Assembly: GCA_027922465.2 (NCBI GenBank)
Contig: BQMF02000656.1
Location: forward strand, 1 to 64,000
DNA length: 64,000 nucleotides
From: Turritopsis dohrnii
Taxonomy: Eukaryota > Cnidaria > Hydrozoa > Anthoathecata > Oceaniidae
Direction of reading: 5' to 3'
In this document: one piece after another, positions 61,401-64,000 of the stretch
Numbering within the stretch: the stretch's first letter is position 1
Layout of the letters: every line of letters begins with the position of its first letter
Program-made: the position numbers and the translations under genes
Notes under the pieces: generated by a model
Seen by the model: only the letters and a program-made list of their open reading frames with translations
Database searches by the model: none
What the model was told of the DNA's origin: nothing

Positions 61401-63585
61401 AGAAACAATGCAAGGTATTGTTTAATTACTTTTAACGAATGAGAGAATATGAAATATTAAAAAAAAGATTGAAACACAACGTAAAACATTTTATAAGAAA
61501 AAACCGAAAAAAAAATATGATACAATAAGATGTACAAAAATTTACAATATATACATATACAAAAAATAAATAAATTTGAATAAAATCACTCAGTAGTTTC
61601 ATTCTCACTCTCACTTAAAGGTTGCAAAAATTGAAATTCCCAATGCACAAAGCATGTTATTAAAAGGTTGTTAAACGCATCGTAAAACATAATTTTTTAC
61701 AGAAAAATCATTTCCTTATTAACATAATCCCCTTGTTTGATACAAAACTGATAAGTTTGTCTTTTCAAAGAAAATCACCACCAAGGGGTACTCATGAGCC
61801 AATATCTTCCGAAATACTTATTGGTTCTGCTTGAAATTTGGCACAAGTCTTAGTCTAAAATATATCTACCTTTGGTGTAAAAATGAAAATTATACGACAA
61901 GTAGAAAAAAAGCTCGAATTTTTGTATCGCAAAAATAACCGCTAAAAATTGCGAATTTACTGCCAAAATTAGAACATTAATTAAGTACTCATGATACTCT
62001 AAAACCTCCAAAATTAATTTTTATGATTCGAATTTTCTATCAAAAGTTACAGGCCTTTTTGTTTCAACTGCAGATTATTTTGAGACAGACTTTAATTGTG
62101 CGTTGTACAAATGTTTATGAATATTGCAGAACTTTCTAAGTCCAAATTTGGCCCGAATGACCCATTTCTGGTCAAATCTGACAAAATGATTGTCAAATTC
62201 GAAATCAGCACTTTTCAAATGTGATCTATGCAAAATTTGTGAAATTTGAAGAACTTTCCAAATTTGGTCCAAATTTGGCCCAAATTGTCCATTTTTAAAC
62301 TAATCTGACAAAATGACTGCCAAACTTGAAATCAGCACCTATCAAATCTAATACATGTTGAAGAATTTTGGAAATATGGTCCAAATTTGGCCTAAATTGC
62401 CCAAATTTAGTCAAACATGGAAAAATCATTGTGAAATTTGAAATCAGCACCTTTCAATTGTGATCCGTGCAAAATTTCATGAAAATTGAAGAACTTTCGA
62501 CATTTGGTCCAAATTTGGCCTAAATTGCCCAATTTTAGTCAAACCTGGCAATATCATTGTCAAATTCGAAATCAGCACCTTTCAATTGTGCTCTGTGCAA
62601 ATTTTCATGAAAATTGGTCAACTGGAAGTCCGAATTTGTCCAAATTCGCAAATTCGGCAACGATGTCATGTAAACGCCGCACGAAAACGCTCCTAACATG
62701 GAGTAGTAGTAGTAGGAGGAGGAGGAGAAACCACGGGTATTTTAAATACTTTACTCCACCACGGGTGCCCTAAAGTCAACAAGGTTTTTTAAAGGACACA
62801 ATATAGCAATTTTGGAAAAAATAATCTTTATTCAACTTTTCTATGGAATCATATGTTCAACCCCAGTTTTAAAACATACTATGGTCGTATTTTTTATGTT
62901 TTATATTTTTTAATTTATGTGCTAATGAGAAAGCTTATCAGACTGAAGCTAACGATTTGGCCATGAATGTGGTGAACAGACTATAGTTTAAGTTGATTCA
63001 ACAATCTTATTACACTTGAATTTCAAATTAACGTTGGCGTTTTATCAAACCCTACAGTTCCACTTCATTCTGATGAGCTGCGTTATTCTATACTAATGAC
63101 TTGACTGTTAGATTCTTAGATAATTTGTTTAACAAACTATCAAGCTTTAATAAGCATTTGGGAGAGGGCAAGTTAAACTGCAAAATCACTCACCTCACAT
63201 TTTGTTATAGTTGTACCGGCAGGTAGGGAAAGTTGTGATGACAACAAGGAACAGACTTCGCTGCCACATGCACCAATGTAACAGTGGAACGCATTCACGG
63301 ACAATTCGACCCCCAAATAAGATATGGTCAACGACATATTTAGGCAATGGCTACTTCCAAGTGGACATACTTGTTTGGAAAGTTCATAGACATTGGTGTT
63401 AGTATTTATATGACCTTCATAGCAAGTTATTGCGAGCCCTATAAAGTTTGTGACGAAAGTAAATCAAGAGAATCTTTAAAATAAAATAAATTAAAAGTTT
63501 AAGAATTATGTGTTAAGAAATATGTGTTACCTTGGCCAACGGCTAGGACAACAAATAAGACTGTGTAGATTACTTGTTTATGCAT
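34311..63585 (-). CDS. Nine-exon secreted or surface protein with four LU (Ly6/uPAR/three-finger) domains, 480 aa
   Basis: Exons: 63531-63585, 63194-63438, 57482-57545, 55782-56029, 55421-55517, 35886-36130, 35647-35782, 35356-35564, 34311-34454 (minus strand). All introns are GT-AG; junction phases run 1,0,1,0,1,0,1,0; the sum is 1443 nt with one terminal stop. Residues 1-18 are a signal peptide (MHKQVIYTVLFVVLAVGQ). Domains lie at about 24-110, 127-214, 242-328 and 369-443. Each starts with CYxG and ends with CCxxDxCN (CCSNHGCN in the fourth). The linkers are Ser/Thr/Pro-rich, and the third is basic (STKRTRSTRSTRRTRP). The last 24 residues contain ASFTFCVLGSFF, a weak candidate GPI-anchor signal. 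LU proteins act outside the cell as receptors, toxin-like ligands or channel modulators; the ligand here is unknown. The long introns hold mobile elements. Exons were joined by splice logic, not transcripts. Confidence 0.85.
35356..35564 (-). CDS. LU gene exon 8: domain 4, first part
   Basis: Enters in phase 1 and leaves in phase 0 at AAG/GTATTT. It encodes SQLQCYQGFGEK through HYCK with seven cysteines in the same order as the other three domains, but is 12-13 residues shorter than their first parts. Confidence 0.8.
35647..35782 (-). CDS. LU gene exon 7: domain 3 end and basic linker
   Basis: Starts SRCCTTDLCN (phase 0) and continues through a Thr/Arg-rich linker with imperfect TRS repeats to PPPG, leaving in phase 1 at GTAAGC. 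Confidence 0.8.
35886..36130 (-). CDS. LU gene exon 6: domain 3, first part
   Basis: Phase 1 in, phase 0 out (AAG/GTATTG). Encodes RTFKCYQGES through VIVHNCK with seven cysteines. 245 nt, the same length as exon 2. Confidence 0.85.
36170..37785. other. LU-gene intron 5, flank of the repeat array; no gene seen
   Basis: AT-rich sequence without exons that I can support. The GAGCGTAAGCGAGCGAGG motif near 37260 is isolated. The element array starts at 37787. Confidence 0.35.
37787..38103. repeat. Minisatellite inside the Helentron-like element, six units
   Basis: Unit of about 45-65 bases: TATTCCTGCGTAAGCAAGGAATA (itself a stem-loop), then CTTTGAAACCGTTCGTG and a T-tract of variable length. The T-tract accounts for the length variation. 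One unit occurs inverted at 53043-53090. Confidence 0.85.
43850..44352 (-). mobile_element. 5'-truncated LINE, 3'-end copy
   Basis: About 500 bases nearly identical to the 3' end of the LINE at 45901-48991 (CGCCAATATTTATACAAAC, AATGGCTGGAGCAAG and the same (AAAT)n tail at its low-coordinate end). It is inserted into an array copy just after GCAGAAATACTT and carries only the last codons of ORF2. Confidence 0.8.
45901..48991 (-). mobile_element. 5'-truncated Jockey/CR1-type LINE (3.1 kb)
   Basis: Inserted in array copy 44395-49033 between CACTCATTTCTTT and GGCTCCAGAAAG, with about 7 bases of target lost compared with the uninterrupted copy at 39637-39665. It has a (AAAT)n tail at 45905-45932. 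ORF2 is open but lacks the start of the endonuclease domain. Confidence 0.8.
46348..48988 (-). CDS. LINE ORF2 fragment: endonuclease (partial) and reverse transcriptase
   Basis: The open frame extends over 46316-49063, but its first 25 or so residues come from the flanking array and not from the LINE. The endonuclease part starts at WCKGDELQ, with FISGDLNINL and DLTDHFP. The reverse transcriptase shows YRPISILPCFSKILER, FIDLSKAFDTVDHKILL, GVPQGSILGPLLF, LFADDTNLFF and FLGVLLDENLTWKNHI. There are no internal stops, so the truncated copy is young. The N-terminal endonuclease strand with the first catalytic residues and all of ORF1 are missing, so it cannot move on its own. It differs clearly from the ORF2 at 11325-14318 in sequence and tail. 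Confidence 0.85.
51531..53090 (-). mobile_element. Nested inverted copy of the Helentron-like element (1560 bp)
   Basis: Reverse-oriented copy splitting the last array unit: host sequence CTATGAA stops at 51530 and TAAAAAAC resumes at 53091, exactly as in the unbroken copy near 45490. On its own strand it runs TTGTATTCCTGCG to GGGCATCTTG and carries one minisatellite unit. No bases are duplicated or lost, and the insertion is between A and T. Confidence 0.8.
53568..55100. other. LU-gene intron 5, right flank; no gene seen
   Basis: AT-rich. The only notable motif is CTCGAAC repeated near 54450-54500. Confidence 0.35.
55104..55378. mobile_element. MITE with CCGTGTTTCCTC ends (TA duplication)
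   Basis: 275 bp, inverted ends CCGTGTTTCCTCTTTTA and complement of GAAGAAACACGG, flanked by TA (55102-55103, 55379-55380). It resembles but is distinct from the MITE at 19893-20336. It lies 43 bases beyond LU exon 5. Confidence 0.65.
55421..55517 (-). CDS. LU gene exon 5: domain 2 end and linker
   Basis: ASCCSTDLCN followed by a Ser/Thr/Pro linker ending TIPPG. Phase 0 in, phase 1 out at GTAATC. Confidence 0.85.
55782..56029 (-). CDS. LU gene exon 4: domain 2, first part
   Basis: ESRICYKGTQVG through AFIEGCQ; seven cysteines and an NRT glycosylation site. The donor CAG/GTTGGT is preferred over a GTAAAAC four bases on, because only the former keeps CCxxDxCN in frame. Confidence 0.85.
56030..57481. 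other. LU-gene intron 3; nothing else seen
   Basis: AT-rich intron with A- and T-tracts. No mobile-element ends recognised. Confidence 0.4.
57482..57545 (-). CDS. LU gene exon 3: domain 1 end and linker
   Basis: 64-base exon: PNCCATDNCN, then FTPVTTPSTSTG. Phase 0 in, phase 1 out (GTAAAAA). The CCxxDxCN signature identifies it despite its size. Confidence 0.85.
57702..58537 (-). mobile_element. Decayed mariner/Tc1-like transposon
   Basis: Inverted ends CAGTGTGTTCCAGAGAATTT / AAATTCTCTGGGACACACTG, each about 60 bases with continuing similarity (TCACACATAT), flanked by TA (57700-57701, 58538-58539). The minus strand at about 58020-58230 still reads fragments such as ASNIRQNQNYIRHSL, like the C-terminal end of a transposase, with stops. 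Confidence 0.65.
58769..58962. mobile_element. 194-bp MITE, copy 1
   Basis: Inverted ends ACAATCCCGGGCAAAA / TTTTGTCCGGGATTGT. Near-identical to the copy at 60674-60867, same length, so both moved recently. Target duplication unresolved. Confidence 0.75.
59400..59766 (+). pseudogene. Tc1-type transposase, N-terminal DNA-binding fragment
   Basis: The plus frame reads GSVYRLAKLP, then a GRPK motif followed at once by a stop (TAG at 59511-59513) and TTPGMERDVVRALRAL, ISFKHIQEEAGL and VLRRNGYEY. This is the order of a Tc1/mariner paired helix-turn-helix with its GRPR-like linker. The catalytic DDE part is absent. (TTTTAC)n follows at 59768-59797. It is a dead relic inside LU-gene intron 2. Confidence 0.6.
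59806..60038. mobile_element. Palindromic element with ACACGTCACCA repeats
   Basis: 233 bp forming an almost perfect inverted repeat: TTTTGCGACACGTCACC on the left, GGTGACGTGTCGCAAAA on the right, arms about 100 bases around an AT-rich loop at 59908-59945. Each arm contains tandem ACACGTCACCA units. Probably a foldback MITE; target duplication not visible. Confidence 0.7.
60674..60867. mobile_element. 194-bp MITE, copy 2
   Basis: Ends ACAATCCCGGACAAAA / TTTTGTCCGGGATTGT. Nearly identical to copy 1 at 58769-58962, including the GGTGGGGGAAGGGGGG tract. Confidence 0.75.
60954..62093. mobile_element. Inverted-repeat element with 323-bp arms (1.14 kb)
   Basis: Arms 60954-61276 and 61771-62093 are near-perfect reverse complements, beginning AAAGTCTGTCTC. 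The 494-bp core is AT-rich and non-coding. It interrupts a unit of the roughly 120-bp tandem repeat that continues at 62094. A TAA duplication is possible (60953-60955, 62093-62095) but the edge is ambiguous. Confidence 0.75.
62094..62660. repeat. Tandem repeat, about 112-128 bp units
   Basis: GAAATCAGCAC recurs at 62201, 62328, 62440 and 62568, each within a unit holding CAAATTTGG(C/T)CC and ATTGAAGAACTTT. A leading unit at 60890-60953 is cut off by the inverted-repeat element. Confidence 0.75.
62700..63190. other. LU-gene intron 2, distal part; nothing else seen
   Basis: A GTAGTAGTAGTAGGAGGAGG run near 62702-62725, otherwise plain AT-rich intron. Confidence 0.35.
63194..63438 (-). CDS. LU gene exon 2: domain 1, first part
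   Basis: Acceptor TTATAG, phase 1 in; donor GAG/GTGAGT, phase 0 out. Encodes GLAITCYEG through ITKCE with seven cysteines and an NMS glycosylation site. Confidence 0.85.
63531..63585 (-). CDS. LU gene exon 1: signal peptide
   Basis: ATG at 63583-63585, 18 codons plus one base, donor G/GTAACA. A short basic start followed by a hydrophobic core (VIYTVLFVVLAV) is a textbook secretion signal. Confidence 0.85.
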
Positions 63586-63638
63586 AGCTTGTTTTTCTTG
63601 AGAATGAAAATGTTCGTTTATGACGAGTTAAATAAGTA

Positions 63639-63649
63639 TGCTTATAAAC
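63639..63649 (-). promoter_or_regulatory. Candidate TATA box of the LU gene
   Basis: GTTTATAAGCA on the minus strand, about 55-60 bases upstream of the ATG at 63585. A start site about 30 bases downstream would leave a short leader. Motif and spacing only. Confidence 0.35.
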
Positions 63650-64000
63650 AGGCGATTCGTTGGTTTGGAATGTCATAAGACAATCGTTATAAAACCAAAT
63701 GGTATTATTAATTGCTATGTGTCCCATTTAAGAGCATTGACAGGAAATTAAGCCATTTTTAAGCATTAATAGAAACTCAAATTATTTGCCATGTTGAAAT
63801 AGGAGGACATTTAAGCTTGAAGAAGGACATTTAAGTTTGCGGACGCGCTGGAGTTGCTTCCGTTAAAAATATGGCAGTCAAAGAGACGGAAATTTGCACG
63901 GGTTCGCCTACGAAGTTCTATTTTGCTTCGTGGCTTAATTTATGCGATTATTAGTGCTGATTGAAGCAGTTTCAAGTCCTTAGCCGAAAGCACGGCTTTG
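63650..64000. other. Upstream of the LU gene; no gene established
   Basis: A short plus-strand frame (MAVKETEICTGSPTKF, about 63872) ends at a TAG after 27 codons. It could be a first exon or chance. Confidence 0.25.

Overview
This is AT-rich eukaryotic DNA from an invertebrate animal. It carries spliced genes with GT-AG introns, non-LTR retrotransposons, several MITE families, and Helitron and Helentron-like arrays. A cnidarian is my best guess from the repeat types and the Ly6/uPAR-type gene. That guess is an inference; nothing in the window proves it.

Left third (1-18.8 kb): mostly rolling-circle transposons. Three minus-strand Helitrons lie head to tail at 1-4422, one plus-strand copy is at 4423-4953, and a plus-strand chain of four abutting copies runs from 7626 to 16792. 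One copy in that chain carries a 4.57 kb LINE with an ORF1 (SGNH-esterase type) and an ORF2 (endonuclease plus reverse transcriptase). The two ORFs share one frame and are separated by a single TGA. The same Helitron without the LINE sits at 17652-18615, where it splits a decayed gene for a cysteine peptidase resembling the herpesvirus-tegument (C76) family.

Middle (18.8-34 kb): MITEs (TA, TTA and 8-bp target duplications), a tRNA-like/ACGTC-rich repeat, largely featureless DNA, and a 39-bp minisatellite of about 32 units with higher-order structure (28.03-29.3 kb). An intact eight-exon gene of unknown function (333 aa, minus strand) lies at 29562-31762.

Right half (34.3-63.6 kb): one nine-exon minus-strand gene that I assembled from splice sites. 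Every junction phase matches and the total is 1443 nt, or 480 aa plus stop. It encodes a signal peptide, four tandem LU (Ly6/uPAR/three-finger) domains with Ser/Thr/Pro-rich linkers, and a short hydrophobic tail. Each domain is two exons split at the same place in the same phase, so the gene grew by duplication of a two-exon module. Its fifth intron (about 19.3 kb) is filled by a tandem array of a Helentron-like element (37787-53567). The array hosts two copies of a second LINE and a nested inverted copy that exposes the element's exact ends. Intron 2 carries a Tc1-type transposase relic, a mariner-like element, several MITEs, a 323-bp-arm inverted-repeat element and a roughly 120-bp tandem array.

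The two intact host genes are both on the minus strand. I see no evidence that they work together.
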